From Bacillus sp. FJAT-28004 (lineage in GTDB: Bacteria > Bacillota > Bacilli > Paenibacillales > Paenibacillaceae), in NCBI RefSeq assembly GCF_001280845.1, contig NZ_LGHP01000001.1, positions 2,256,435 to 2,320,434 of the forward strand: 64,000 nt of DNA. Reading direction: 5' to 3'. Both the position numbers and the translations under genes were made by a program. Below, one piece after another: positions 44,584 through 53,230 of the stretch. The notes under the pieces are model-generated. The model did not search any database. It was not told the origin of the DNA and saw nothing but the letters and a program-made list of their open reading frames with translations. Within the stretch, counting starts at the first letter, position 1; each line of letters begins with the position of its first letter.

Positions 44584-44703
44584 GTGTTTGTTACGTAGTC
44601 AAATGATTCATGACATTTGCCCAGATTCATAGTAGATAGAAATGAAAACGGAGCAGTACCATTTTTTCACAAACAGACGAACTTGAACATAAAAATGCAT
44701 TAC

Positions 44704-44735
44704 TTTATAATGTGCTTAATGTAAGTACATTTAAT
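44704..44735 (+). promoter_or_regulatory. Rrf2 promoter with candidate operator (site 1)
   Basis: TATAAT (44706-44711) runs straight into the inverted repeat ATGTGCTTA-ATG-TAAGTACAT (44710-44730 approximately), with one mismatch between arms. The same TATAATGTGC start is repeated at 45258 and 45419 around the DoxX gene, so the Rrf2 protein may bind it and control itself. Confidence 0.5.
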
Positions 44736-44778
44736 GATGCAGCAAAAGTCACAAAAGTGGCTGAAGGAGTGAGTGAGC

Positions 44779-45216
44779 ATGAGTACAGCAAACCGTGGAG
44801 TAAACATTGGACCACCACGCTTTAAAATAGCCGTTCATTCGATCGTCTGGTTAGCGCAAAGCGGCAGCATCTTATCAAGCGCGATGATCGCGAATCAGGT
44901 AAATTCACATGCTACTTTTATGAGAAGAGTAATGCAAGCATTAGCGACAGCAGGCATTGTGGAGTCAAAGGGCGGTAGAGAAGGCGGCTATAATTTAAGA
45001 AAAACAGCTGATGAAATTACGTTAGGTGAAATTTACGCTGCTGTAAATACATGTTCATCTGAACCGGAAGTTGATGTTAATTGTGGAGAAACAGGTCAAA
45101 AACTGGACGTAGAACTAGAGAAAATACTTTTTGAAGCTGAGCAACAAACGATTGAATACCTTAAGCAGTATACCATTGCTGATGTGATGGAACGTGTGGA
45201 TTTTTTTGTAGTCTAA
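44779..45216 (+). CDS. Rrf2-family transcriptional regulator
   Basis: A 145-residue winged-helix regulator (FKIAVHSIVWLAQ, SAMIANQVNSHATFMRRVMQALATAGIVESKGGREGGYNL). Only two cysteines lie in the sensor region (TCSS, NCGE), not the three that hold Fe-S clusters in IscR/NsrR, so it fits the YwnA/thiol-type group. ATG 44779 is preferred to GTG 44773 on spacing from AAGGAG (44764-44769). The DoxX gene downstream is the probable target. Confidence 0.9.
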   Translation: MSTANRGVNIGPPRFKIAVHSIVWLAQSGSILSSAMIANQVNSHATFMRRVMQALATAGIVESKGGREGGYNLRKTADEITLGEIYAAVNTCSSEPEVDVNCGETGQKLDVELEKILFEAEQQTIEYLKQYTIADVMERVDFFVV

Positions 45217-45256
45217 CTTTTTTCAAGAAGGTACTAGTCAAACGTTAATAAAGGAA

Positions 45257-45290
45257 TTATAATGTGCTTAAATGAGTTGCAGTTTACGCT
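45257..45290 (+). promoter_or_regulatory. candidate Rrf2 operator (site 2)
   Basis: TATAATGTGCTTAAATGAGT from 45258 repeats the beginning of site 1. It lies behind the Rrf2 stop codon in the 250-base gap to the DoxX gene. It may be a second promoter/operator or a remnant. Confidence 0.4.
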
Positions 45291-45416
45291 GCGCTTTTAT
45301 TTTTGATTAATATGTGCTCGTAACAAGCACAATTTAAAGTGGAGATTATGGGGGGAATGACCTGAATTGGGGTAGCACTTTGTAAGAATTCGTAAAATTC
45401 GAAAAGTTAAGTCTGA

Positions 45417-45449
45417 TTTATAATGTGCCTTCATAGGTTGCATTATACG
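45417..45449 (+). promoter_or_regulatory. DoxX promoter with candidate Rrf2 operator (site 3)
   Basis: TATAATG (45419-45425) and CATTATA (45441-45447) form a perfect 7-bp inverted repeat; the left arm is also a -10 box and continues as GTGCCT as in sites 1 and 2. A repressor bound here would cover the start of DoxX transcription. Confidence 0.5.
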
Positions 45450-45470
45450 AGAAAAAAGGGAGAGATAAAA

Positions 45471-45845
45471 ATGGAAATATTAGCATTGATACTGCAAGGA
45501 TTATTAGGTCTTATGTTTTTGATGGCAGGATTGGGTAAAATATCGGGGGCCAAGATGCATGTTGACGGTTTTAAACAATGGGGATTGCCTCAATGGTTTC
45601 GGGTTGTTACAGGAGTCGTTGAATTAGTCGCTGCCATTGCTTTAGTTATCGGCTTTTGGGAGCAGAGCTGGGCAGCAGCAGGAGCGTTATTACTTGGCGT
45701 TACAGCTATTGGAGGAATATTGACTCATGTTCGTGTTAAGGATTCTTTAAAACAAACATTCCCAATCATCTTCATCGGTGTCTTATCTTTTGTTTTATTT
45801 TTCATCCGATTATCTGATCTGTCTGATTTTCCGGGGTTTAACTAA
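45471..45845 (+). CDS. DoxX-family membrane protein
   Basis: A 124-residue protein with four transmembrane helices. LILQGLLGLMFLMAGLGKISG and the GLPQWFRVVTGVVELVAAIAL segments mark DoxX/DoxD-like proteins, which are linked to redox and thiol stress. ATG 45471 is chosen because AAAGGGAGAG lies before it; the longer frame from 45423 lies inside the candidate operator. Probably controlled by the Rrf2 regulator. Confidence 0.88.
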   Translation: MEILALILQGLLGLMFLMAGLGKISGAKMHVDGFKQWGLPQWFRVVTGVVELVAAIALVIGFWEQSWAAAGALLLGVTAIGGILTHVRVKDSLKQTFPIIFIGVLSFVLFFIRLSDLSDFPGFN

Positions 45846-45929
45846 TAGCAGCAATCGATCTTCTGGCGACATGTGGTTAAATGCTCATGGAAAATGAAAA
45901 AAGGGGCCATCAAATGCGATGGCTCCTGT

Positions 45930-46205
45930 TTATTTATTTAAAATGCTGTCCACCCATAAATAGCAGTCTTCTAATTGTTGTTCGCTAATGACATCAGATT
46001 TGTGTTCGAACGAGTTCACGTAGTACCGGATAATGTCTATTTTGAATGGTATCGTTGATTTGGACGTTCGACAAATGAATGGATGCGGCATATTTCGTAT
46101 ACTTTCTAAATATTTTTTTTGCATCAAATGAAGGATCGATTTTCTCTTGAAGAAATAACCTAGCTGTATCGAGACACAATTCTTTTAAAGGATAGATGTT
46201 TATTT
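45930..46205 (-). pseudogene. decayed TIM-barrel sugar isomerase C-terminus
   Basis: Two overlapping minus-strand frames together give one protein-like C-terminus: LCLDTARLFLQEKIDPSF ... SIHLSNVQ ... NRHYPVLRELV in one frame and, after a shift near 46000, SFEHKSDVISEQQLEDCYLWVDSILNK in the other. The first resembles the end of AP-endonuclease-2/xylose-isomerase-like proteins. The N-terminal part is missing: reading upstream runs into the end of the transporter gene. So it is a truncated and frameshifted remnant. Confidence 0.55.
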
Positions 46206-46547
46206 TTGTTTAACGAGCAACAACCCAATGACTATAATGACTAAGCCAATCCAATTTTTCCAATTGGGGAATTCTTTTAGAAACAAATAGCCCATAATTA
46301 ACGAAATTAAAATTTCCAAACACTTAGCTGTTATTAGGGTAAAGCTTAGATTTTCAGTAGATTTAAGCCCATATTTTACGCCATATCCTATGGACATATT
46401 AGCCATTAAAAAGAGGGGAAGCATCAGCAATTGAAACTTTAAAGTAGACCAGAATTGCGGATCGATATGCTTACCTTGATAAGAAAAAATGAGATTGACT
46501 ACAAACAATCCTCCAAATAGAAGTCCAAAGCTATATAAGTAATACAT
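46200..46547 (-). CDS. DMT/EamA-type small membrane transporter
   Basis: A 115-residue protein with four transmembrane helices (MYYLYSFGLLFGGLFVVNLIFSY, LLMLPLFLMANMSIGYGVKYG, FTLITAKCLEILISLIMGYLFL, WIGLVIIVIGLLLVKQK), a half-size member of the drug/metabolite exporter group that works as a dimer. GGAGG five bases before the ATG sets the start; a TTG further upstream overlaps that site. The substrate is unknown. Its 3' end abuts a decayed isomerase. Confidence 0.82.
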   Translation of the reverse strand: MYYLYSFGLLFGGLFVVNLIFSYQGKHIDPQFWSTLKFQLLMLPLFLMANMSIGYGVKYGLKSTENLSFTLITAKCLEILISLIMGYLFLKEFPNWKNWIGLVIIVIGLLLVKQK

Positions 46548-46792
46548 ATGAACCTCCAAATTATTTTCATTTTACCGAGTGCGACATTGTTTGTAATCAT
46601 TTAGAAAATGGTCGAATTCTTTCGTCTATTAATGTTTCCCGCGACCAACTTTTTTATCCATGATTAAAATTTAGAAACAGTTTTCTGATAGAATTCTTGT
46701 AAAGTCGAGTGAAAATAAAATAGTACTTTCTCTGCTTTAATGGGAGTAAGCTTGCGGGCATTGGCACAATATACAAAAAAAGATATTAACGA

Positions 46793-46822
46793 TTGACACA
46801 ATATAGGGTAGGGGGGTATAGT
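46793..46822 (+). promoter_or_regulatory. copZA promoter with CsoR-like operator
   Basis: TTGACA (46793-46798) and TATAGT (46817-46822) are 18 bp apart. The spacer carries TAGGGTAGGGGGGTATA (46804-46820), resembling the G-tract copper operators bound by CsoR. The gap from 46548 to here holds no supported gene, and no csoR is nearby, unlike in Bacillus subtilis where it precedes copZA. Confidence 0.6.
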
Positions 46823-46913
46823 ATGTATAAGAAGAGGAACAACATACCTCATAAAAGTTGTATTTATAATAAGACGATGATAATAAATCATCCACATAAA
46901 GGAGAAATGAACA

Positions 46914-47114
46914 ATGAAAAATGTAACATTGAATGTTGAAGGCATGTCTTGTGGTCACTGTGTCAATTCGATTGAAGGAGCTTTGAAAACGTTAGGCGCA
47001 CAAGGAAAAGTGGATCTGGCGAATGAATCTGTTGATGTTGTGTATGACGAAAGTAAACTAACGCTTGAAACTATAAAAGAAGTCATTGAAGAACAAGGAT
47101 ATGAAGTACATTAA
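46914..47114 (+). CDS. copZ: copper chaperone CopZ
   Basis: A 66-residue HMA-domain protein with the Cu(I) site GMSCGHC (residues 10-16). It passes copper to the N-terminal domains of CopA. AAAGGAGAAATGAACA precedes the ATG. It lies 24 bases before copA, in one transcript under a CsoR-like promoter. Confidence 0.95.
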   Translation: MKNVTLNVEGMSCGHCVNSIEGALKTLGAQGKVDLANESVDVVYDESKLTLETIKEVIEEQGYEVH

Positions 47115-47138
47115 GCGAGAAAAAAAGAGGTGAAGATG

Positions 47139-49568
47139 ATGGAAAAGATGAGTTCAGAAACCAAGCAAACTTCTCTGCAAATTATAGGGATGACGTGTGC
47201 GGCTTGCGCAAATAGGATTGAAAAAGGATTAAATAATCTTGAAGGTGTTACAGAAGCGAATGTAAACTTTGCAATGGAACGTGCTACCGTCATTTACGAC
47301 CCGAATAAAACGAACATTTTGAATATGGAACAAAGCATCCAGAAGCTAGGGTATAGCACAGCAAAAGATAGTGTCGATTTGCAACTTGAGGGTATGACTT
47401 GCGCTGCATGTGCACTCAAAATAGAGAAAGCATTAAATAAACTACCGGGTGTCACGCATGCTACAGTCAATTTCGCAATAGAAACCGCACATGTGGAATA
47501 CCATCCTTCCGACGTATCGTTGTCAGATATGCAGCAGCGAATCGAGAAACTCGGATACAAAGCAGTGCCAAAACAAGAGGTAGGCGATCCAGCTGAGCAT
47601 CGTCAACAAGAAATTAAACGACAAAAGCGCAAACTTCTGCTATCCGCCATTTTGTCGCTGCCGCTGCTTTTGTCCATGGTGACCCACTTTTCATTTACTT
47701 CATGGATCTGGATGCCAGATATTTTCATGAATCCTTGGTTTCAGTTTGCACTTGCAACTCCGGTTCAATTTTATGTAGGTAAACATTTTTATGTCGGGGC
47801 TTACAAAGCTCTTCGCAACAAAAGCGCCAATATGGATGTATTGGTGGCACTTGGAACGTCAGCAGCTTACTTTTACAGCCTATACTTGACAATAGATTGG
47901 GCTACAATGTCAGGAAATATGCATCACAGCCCATCTATGTATTATGAAACAAGCGCGGTTTTAATTACTCTGGTTATTCTCGGTAAATTGTTTGAAGGAC
48001 TGGCAAAAGGTCGTACATCTGAAGCCATTAAGACGTTGATGGGTTTACAGGCTAAAACAGCTTTAGTGGAGCGCGATGGTCAAGAATTGACGATTCCTGT
48101 CGAAGAAGTGCTTACGGGAGATTATGTATTGGTGAAACCGGGTGAGAAAGTTCCGGTGGACGGAGAGGTTATCGAAGGAATTTCTGCAGTAGATGAATCG
48201 ATGTTGACTGGTGAAAGTATTCCCGTTGATAAAAAAATTGGTGACCATGTTATCGGAGCAACAATTAACAAAAATGGACGATTGAAAGTGAAAGCAACAA
48301 AGGTTGGCAAAGAAACGGCATTAGCGCAAATTATTAAAGTCGTGGAAGAAGCACAGGGTTCAAAAGCGCCAATTCAGCGGGTTGCGGATGTTATTTCCGG
48401 TATTTTTGTACCGATTGTTGTAGGTATTGCACTTGCAGCCTTTCTTGTATGGTACTTCTGGGTAAGCCCTGGCGACTTCGCTAACGCGTTAGAGATAGCG
48501 ATCGCAATTCTTGTCATCGCATGTCCGTGTGCGCTTGGTCTTGCAACACCAACGTCGATCATGGCGGGTTCAGGTCGTGCAGCAGAGCTTGGTGTTCTAT
48601 TTAAAGGCGGCGAGCACCTCGAATCCACGCATAAAATTGATGCCATTATCTTAGACAAAACAGGTACTGTGACCAAAGGTAAACCAGAACTTACGGATGT
48701 TTTTGTAGAGTCGATGGATGAAGCAGCTTTCTTGCGTCTCGTCGGATCAGCTGAGAAAAATTCGGAGCATCCACTTGCGGAAGCCATTGTATCCGGCATA
48801 TTGGCTAAAGGCATTGAACTCCCGAATGCTGGTGAATTTGAAGCTATTCCTGGTTTCGGAATTCGCGCTATCGTTGATGGTAAGGAAGTACTTGCAGGGA
48901 CTCGGAAGTTGATGGGGAAATACAATATTCAGGCTGAGCATGCTTTTGATCAGATGTCGAAATTGGAGCAAGCAGGAAAAACAACGATGTTGTTTGCGAT
49001 AGACGGCAATTATGCCGGAATGGTAGCCGTCGCTGATACCATTAAAGAGACATCTAAAGAAGCAGTTTCCCGTTTAAAACAAATGGGTATTCAAGTTGTT
49101 ATGATTACCGGTGACAACGAACGTACAGCTCAAGCTATTGCAAAACAAGTCGGAATTGATCATGTGTTGGCAGAAGTACTACCGGAGGGTAAAGCGGAAG
49201 AAGTCAAAAAATTGCAAGCACAAGGCAAAAAAGTAGCGATGGTCGGTGATGGAATAAATGATGCACCTGCACTAGCTATGGCGGATATTGGAATGGCAAT
49301 CGGAACGGGGACTGATGTAGCGATGGAGGCTGCTGACATCACATTGATGCGCGGTGATCTGAACAGTATCCCGGATGCAATCTTTATGAGCCGTAAGACG
49401 ATGGGCAATATTAGGCAAAATCTATTCTGGGCGTTGGCTTACAACTCGTTAGGTATTCCAATTGCAGCAATCGGATTATTGGCCCCATGGGTCGCTGGTG
49501 CTGCAATGGCACTTAGCTCCGTATCCGTTGTTTTAAACGCACTACGTCTGCAACGGATGAAAGTGTAA
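47139..49568 (+). CDS. copA: copper-exporting P1B-type ATPase CopA
   Basis: A 809-residue membrane pump that exports Cu(I). Two N-terminal HMA domains each carry GMTCAAC; eight membrane helices follow, with the CPC site in [10 protein letters not shown], the phosphorylated Asp in [19 protein letters not shown] for nucleotide binding, and [10 protein letters not shown]. All key residues are present. ATG 47139 is preferred because AGAGGTGA lies before it, while GTG 47130 overlaps that site. Translated together with copZ. Confidence 0.96.
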   Translation: MEKMSSETKQTSLQIIGMTCAACANRIEKGLNNLEGVTEANVNFAMERATVIYDPNKTNILNMEQSIQKLGYSTAKDSVDLQLEGMTCAACALKIEKALNKLPGVTHATVNFAIETAHVEYHPSDVSLSDMQQRIEKLGYKAVPKQEVGDPAEHRQQEIKRQKRKLLLSAILSLPLLLSMVTHFSFTSWIWMPDIFMNPWFQFALATPVQFYVGKHFYVGAYKALRNKSANMDVLVALGTSAAYFYSLYLTIDWATMSGNMHHSPSMYYETSAVLITLVILGKLFEGLAKGRTSEAIKTLMGLQAKTALVERDGQELTIPVEEVLTGDYVLVKPGEKVPVDGEVIEGISAVDESMLTGESIPVDKKIGDHVIGATINKNGRLKVKATKVGKETALAQIIKVVEEAQGSKAPIQRVADVISGIFVPIVVGIALAAFLVWYFWVSPGDFANALEIAIAILVIACPCALGLATPTSIMAGSGRAAELGVLFKGGEHLESTHKIDAIILDKTGTVTKGKPELTDVFVESMDEAAFLRLVGSAEKNSEHPLAEAIVSGILAKGIELPNAGEFEAIPGFGIRAIVDGKEVLAGTRKLMGKYNIQAEHAFDQMSKLEQAGKTTMLFAIDGNYAGMVAVADTIKETSKEAVSRLKQMGIQVVMITGDNERTAQAIAKQVGIDHVLAEVLPEGKAEEVKKLQAQGKKVAMVGDGINDAPALAMADIGMAIGTGTDVAMEAADITLMRGDLNSIPDAIFMSRKTMGNIRQNLFWALAYNSLGIPIAAIGLLAPWVAGAAMALSSVSVVLNALRLQRMKV

Positions 49569-49623
49569 CTAGATACAATGGGTGATCGTATTCAAAGCTG
49601 GTATTCATTAATAATATATACGG

Positions 49624-49656
49624 GAAAAAGGTCGCCCTCGGCAACCTTTTTTTTCG
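49624..49656 (+). terminator. terminator behind copA
   Basis: AAAAAGGT-CGCC pairs with GGC-AACCTTTTT with one mismatch, followed by a long T run. Confidence 0.85.
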
Positions 49657-49733
49657 TATGTATTACTTTTACATCATTGTGAGAATGATACAAACGCATT
49701 TGTGAAATCATAGTAGTGGAAGGAGGGGGCATT

Positions 49734-50417
49734 GTGGATAAGGAAGCCGTATTATTAGCCATAACCAAATCAAAGGGCAGGAAGAGTCTATATCATTTTA
49801 CAAGAGTAAGGAACTTGCCTGCTATCGTGCATAATGATGCACTTTCTTCTAGTTATCATCTTTATCCCCATCATGCAGGGGAGCGACGATCTATAGTCAA
49901 AGAAGTCAAATATTTCGAACATACGGTTACAATTAATGCTCATCTAAGGATTGCTGATAGTATGATAGATGCCGATTGTACACAGGAACAATTTCGGGCT
50001 TATCTCGATCAGCATGTGTTTTTTTGGCCCACAATTAAGGATTGTCGTAAAATGTTGGACACATACAAGCGAAGAGAACCGGATGAAGCATTTGTTATTT
50101 TAGAGTTCGAGGCATATCGTTTATTGTTGGATCATTATTCGGCAGTAAAGTTGTCTAAATACGACTCGGGGAGTTCACCAAGGTTCCCAAAGCACTGCAA
50201 TTATAAGAAAAGTTTACAGATGTTCCTTCCGATAGACGACTTCCAGAACATGGTGAATAACACAGTTCCTACAAAAGCATCCGAAATCCATGAGTTACTG
50301 TTCAAAGATCAAGTCGTTAATCTGACCCAATATTTACGTTCTGTTTATGTCGATAATAGCAAAGATATACCTGAGAGCTGGAGAGAGCTTATGAAGCCTC
50401 TAGCGAGTTTTAAGTAA
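49734..50417 (+). CDS. DUF7002-like protein, function unknown
   Basis: A 227-residue soluble protein. SLYHFTRVRNLPAIVHND at the N-terminus followed by the HVFFWP segment matches the DUF7002 type and recalls the start of DarT-like ADP-ribosyltransferases (LYHFT...NL..I). No antitoxin or macrodomain gene lies beside it. GTG 49734 is chosen because AAGGAGGGGG (49719-49728 approximately) lies just before it. Enzyme activity is not shown by the sequence. Confidence 0.7.
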   Translation: MDKEAVLLAITKSKGRKSLYHFTRVRNLPAIVHNDALSSSYHLYPHHAGERRSIVKEVKYFEHTVTINAHLRIADSMIDADCTQEQFRAYLDQHVFFWPTIKDCRKMLDTYKRREPDEAFVILEFEAYRLLLDHYSAVKLSKYDSGSSPRFPKHCNYKKSLQMFLPIDDFQNMVNNTVPTKASEIHELLFKDQVVNLTQYLRSVYVDNSKDIPESWRELMKPLASFK

Positions 50418-50560
50418 CGCTCAAGATAATTCAATTACATAGGAGGTGATTTCTTTTTTATCCCTCCGTGGGTTATTCGTCAAAATGATAGTCAGCTTGT
50501 TGAAAAAAAGTTTGGCAAATATAATAGTGGAAATAATGAACTAACAAATAATCATACGTA

Positions 50561-50590
50561 AGGACACTAACGCTCAGTTGGTGTCTTTTT
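50561..50590 (+). terminator. terminator-like hairpin
   Basis: GGACACTAAC (50562-50571) pairs with GTTGGTGTC (50577-50585) and is followed by TTTTT on the plus strand, so it ends rightward transcription from the DUF7002-like gene or the small frame before it. Confidence 0.75.
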
Positions 50591-50603
50591 GCATGTTTTT
50601 TTA

Positions 50604-50996
50604 TTATTCCTTGTCTTTAGTTTGATCGAATGACAATCTAGCCATTTCAACAAGTGAATAATTTGTCCTTGTCCACTGCTTCAGGGCACTTAAAGGCTGG
50701 AGCAAAGACTCGCCCAACGAGGTTAAGGAATATTCAACGATTGGCGGAACAGACGGAGTAATATCGCGTTGAACCAAACCGTCACGTTCCAGCTGCCGCA
50801 AAGTTTGGGTTAGCATTTTTTTGGAAATGCCATCAATCCGCCTACTAATTTCTCCGTATCGAATAATACCGTCTTCCAATGCGTAAATGACCAATGCTGA
50901 CCATTTGTTAGCAATAATTTCAAGTACTTTGTTGTATGAGCATGCGGTTATCGAAATATCAGGTTGAACGGTTTTAGCTGAGGTTGATGCTTTCAT
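50604..50996 (-). CDS. HxlR-family transcriptional regulator
   Basis: A 130-residue winged-helix regulator (VLEIIANKWSALVIYALEDGIIRYGEISRRIDGISKKMLTQTLRQLERDGLVQR). Cys19 just before the DNA-binding domain lies where redox-sensing HxlR members such as YodB and HypR have their reactive cysteine, so it may sense quinones or electrophiles. AAGGAGGGCGTTCA precedes the ATG. It is divergent from an oxidoreductase gene, its likely target. Confidence 0.92.
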   Translation of the reverse strand: MKASTSAKTVQPDISITACSYNKVLEIIANKWSALVIYALEDGIIRYGEISRRIDGISKKMLTQTLRQLERDGLVQRDITPSVPPIVEYSLTSLGESLLQPLSALKQWTRTNYSLVEMARLSFDQTKDKE

Positions 50997-51110
50997 TGAA
51001 CGCCCTCCTTATACACCTTTTGGTTCATTGGAAACTCTAAAGTGCCTACTTACTTTATTTTAGTTTGTATATTATTGTATGTCTATATTATCCATAAAGG
51101 AGAGGTTCTC

Positions 51111-52130
51111 ATGAAAGTATACGAAATTAATGGTGAATTTGGAATTGAAAATCTGAAAGTAGCTGATCGTCCAATACCAGTGCCCCGTTCAAATGAAGTT
51201 CTGATCAAAATGCGTGCGGTTTCTTTAAACTCTAGAGATTTGGGTGTCATCGATGGGTTTTATAACCCAAATTTAAATAAGCCATTAATTCCTGTATCTG
51301 ACGGTGTTGGCGAGGTTGTCTCTTTGGGAGAACACTCAAACAGATTCAAAATAGGGGATAGAGTAAGCGGAATTTTCACTCAAAGCTGGATTACTGGAGA
51401 GCCAACACAACAAAATTGGGTAAGTACACTTGGAAGTCCATTGAATGGGCTGCTCGGGGAATATGTAGTGCTGTCAGAAGAAGGGCTAATTCGTGTACCA
51501 GATCTATTGACGGATATAGAAGCGGCAACCTTGCCATGTGCAGGTGTGACAGCGTGGCATGCTCTCGTTGAGGAAGGTAAGATAAAAGCGGGTGATACCG
51601 TTGTCGTACAAGGAACAGGCGGAGTCTCCGTGTTCGCGCTTCAATTCGCAAAACTGTATGGAGCAACAGTTATCGTGACATCAAGCAGTGACGAGAAGCT
51701 TAAAAGAGCTAAAGGAATTGGTGCTGATTTTGGAATAAATTATAAACAAACACCCGAATGGGATAAGGTGGTACTTGCACTCACGGAGGGACGCGGAGCA
51801 GACCATATCGTCGATCTCGGTGGATCAGCTACGTTAAACAGATCGATCTCAGCGCTGCGAGTAGGTGGACAAATCAGCATGATAGGCGGTCTATCGGGTT
51901 TCCGTGTAGAAGGATTCGATATCATCCCGGCAATTATTAGGAAAGCTCGCTTGCAAGCGATCAACGTAGGCAGCAGGGATATGTTCGAATCGATGAATCA
52001 TGCAATTGAACATAGCGGCCTTCACCCGATAGTGGATTCAGTGTTTCCATTTGAACGCGCGGTTGATGCTCTTCAGTACTTGACGAGGGGGTCGTATTTT
52101 GGAAAAATTGTTATTTCATTTAAACATTAA
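51111..52130 (+). CDS. zinc-free MDR oxidoreductase (quinone-oxidoreductase-like)
   Basis: A 339-residue NAD(P)-dependent medium-chain oxidoreductase. NSRDLGVIDGFY replaces the catalytic-zinc cysteine and no structural-zinc cysteines are present, as in quinone reductases and enoyl reductases. GTGGVSVFALQFAK is the nucleotide-binding loop. ATG 51111 is set by AAAGGAGAGG just before it. With the HxlR gene it forms a typical electrophile-defence pair. Confidence 0.9.
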   Translation: MKVYEINGEFGIENLKVADRPIPVPRSNEVLIKMRAVSLNSRDLGVIDGFYNPNLNKPLIPVSDGVGEVVSLGEHSNRFKIGDRVSGIFTQSWITGEPTQQNWVSTLGSPLNGLLGEYVVLSEEGLIRVPDLLTDIEAATLPCAGVTAWHALVEEGKIKAGDTVVVQGTGGVSVFALQFAKLYGATVIVTSSSDEKLKRAKGIGADFGINYKQTPEWDKVVLALTEGRGADHIVDLGGSATLNRSISALRVGGQISMIGGLSGFRVEGFDIIPAIIRKARLQAINVGSRDMFESMNHAIEHSGLHPIVDSVFPFERAVDALQYLTRGSYFGKIVISFKH

Positions 52131-52186
52131 TTCAATTATTTTAGAGTAAAAGATGATATCTCATGATATAACCGCAGATGCAGCAT

Positions 52187-52230
52187 CTCCCAGTTCGATG
52201 CCGTCATTTATATGACGAATGAATTGGGAG
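52187..52230 (+). other. nested hairpin behind oxidoreductase gene
   Basis: CTCCCAGTTC pairs with GAATTGGGAG (52187-52196, 52221-52230) and CGTCAT with ATGACG inside. No T run follows, but the hairpin could end the oxidoreductase transcript or structure the leader of the small frame at 52254. Confidence 0.5.
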
Positions 52231-52253
52231 GTTAATGGTACGGAGACACGATA

Positions 52254-52385
52254 ATGATACAGATAACGGGTACATGGTCTGTTTTTATAGATGAAAAGAC
52301 GAAACTGGCTTATCCAATTAACGATGTGGAACCTTCATTTAAAGATTGGATTAAAGAAATAGAAATGAAACAAACAATTAGCTAG
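52254..52385 (+). CDS. possible small protein, 43 residues
   Basis: The frame from ATG 52254 encodes 43 residues with ordinary composition (begins MIQITGTWSVFIDEKTK, ends KEIEMKQTIS), preceded by a weak CGGAG site eight bases away. Its stop overlaps the end of the convergent ABM gene by eight bases. It could be a gene, a gene fragment or chance; no family is recognised. Confidence 0.35.
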   Translation: MIQITGTWSVFIDEKTKLAYPINDVEPSFKDWIKEIEMKQTIS

Positions 52386-52701
52386 AATATTCTCTTTCTA
52401 TTTTACAAATCTTCACCTTGTAGTTCAGGTACCATTCTTGTTTGCCTTTTTCCTGGGCAACTAGATGGGATTCGTTTTTCTTCCAATTACTTATTGCCTC
52501 CATACTTTCCCAATAGGATATGGTAATGCCCGCTCCCGCAGCATCCCGTACACTTTCCACTCCTAAGAAACCTGGTTGCTGCGACGCAAGCTTTTCCATT
52601 TTTTCTGCCATCAAATGATATCCGCTATCTTCCGCTGAACGTTGACTCGAAAATATAACCGCATAATACGAATCTTTTGTAGAATGAATCATTTCTTCCA
52701 A
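52378..52701 (-). CDS. ABM-domain (antibiotic biosynthesis monooxygenase-like) protein
   Basis: A 107-residue dimeric ferredoxin-like fold protein (YYAVIFSSQR, GYHLMAEKMEKLASQQPGFLGVESVRDAAGAGITISYWESMEAISNWKKN). The family includes small oxygenases and stress proteins; the substrate is unknown. AAGGAG lies before its ATG. Unlike hmoA it has no Fur box. Confidence 0.85.
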   Translation of the reverse strand: MEEMIHSTKDSYYAVIFSSQRSAEDSGYHLMAEKMEKLASQQPGFLGVESVRDAAGAGITISYWESMEAISNWKKNESHLVAQEKGKQEWYLNYKVKICKIEREYSS

Positions 52702-52773
52702 TGTGCATAACTCCTTTTATGATCTCTTTTGGTCAAATATCAACAATAAACGATAACAGAGCCATACAAAAAA

Positions 52774-52797
52774 AGAAAGCCCTAGATAGGGCTTTCT
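52774..52797 (-). terminator. terminator of tiny protein pair
   Basis: AGAAAGCCCTA and TAGGGCTTTCT form a perfect 11-bp stem with a 2-base centre; a T run follows on the minus strand. It ends the transcript of the two tiny genes at 52810 and 52934. Confidence 0.85.
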
Positions 52798-52809
52798 CAT
52801 GAATGCTTT

Positions 52810-52908
52810 TTAGTAAGGCTGATTATTACGGCCGAAGATACCACAGCTACAAGCAATAATTACTAATAGAATAAAAAGAACTAGAATCGTACCAATGTTA
52901 TTTTGCAT
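52810..52908 (-). CDS. tiny one-helix protein (YjcZ/tiny-TM type)
   Basis: 32 residues: MQNN, the core IGTILVLFILLVIIACSCG and a short polar tail FGRNNQPY. GGAGGGAAATTAAAAA precedes the ATG. Only 25 bases separate it from the gene before (52934), so it is probably cotranscribed from that gene's sigma-K-like promoter. Confidence 0.85.
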   Translation of the reverse strand: MQNNIGTILVLFILLVIIACSCGIFGRNNQPY

Positions 52909-52933
52909 TTTTTAATTTCCCTCCTTATGTTTT

Positions 52934-53023
52934 TTAATGATGGTCGCGACAACTACAAGCGATAATCACCAACAAAATGAACAAAACTAGAATAATACCA
53001 ATATTGTTTTTTGATCCTGACAT
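52934..53023 (-). CDS. tiny one-helix protein (YjcZ/tiny-TM type)
   Basis: 29 residues: MSGSKNN, the core IGIILVLFILLVIIACSC and the charged end RDHH. GGAGGTGAATGTGTG precedes the ATG. The promoter at 53058-53089 reads towards it, and it leads a two-gene unit with 52810. Confidence 0.85.
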   Translation of the reverse strand: MSGSKNNIGIILVLFILLVIIACSCRDHH

Positions 53024-53057
53024 CACACATTCACCTCCATACCTAATGACTACTATG

Positions 53058-53089
53058 TAGATTATGTATTGATAGAGCTAAATGATTGG
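53058..53089 (-). promoter_or_regulatory. sigma-K-like promoter of tiny protein genes
   Basis: On the minus strand CATAATCTA fits CATAnnnTA, with CCAATCA ending exactly 16 bases upstream and the conserved ACAAACAT block before it. Confidence 0.6.
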
Positions 53090-53139
53090 ATGTTTGTACT
53101 TGCCTGATCGCACATTATCCGATGTACGATGTGGAGTAA

Positions 53140-53170
53140 CACAAAAAGCCCATACAATGGGCTTTTTGTG
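53140..53170. terminator. terminator of tiny protein gene
   Basis: CACAAAAAGCCCAT and ATGGGCTTTTTGTG form a perfect 14-bp stem with loop ACA, behind the minus-strand gene at 53231. The T run is within the stem. Confidence 0.8.
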
Positions 53171-53230
53171 TTCATTCTATTTAAGAAATTATTCGCAGTC
53201 TGAATAGATGGAGGGTATAAAGCATTTCAA

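Noticed and set aside
46664..46945. 93-residue minus-strand frame over the copZ promoter
   Set aside because: Covers the copZ promoter and CsoR-like site and has no ribosome binding site; better explained as a non-coding region.
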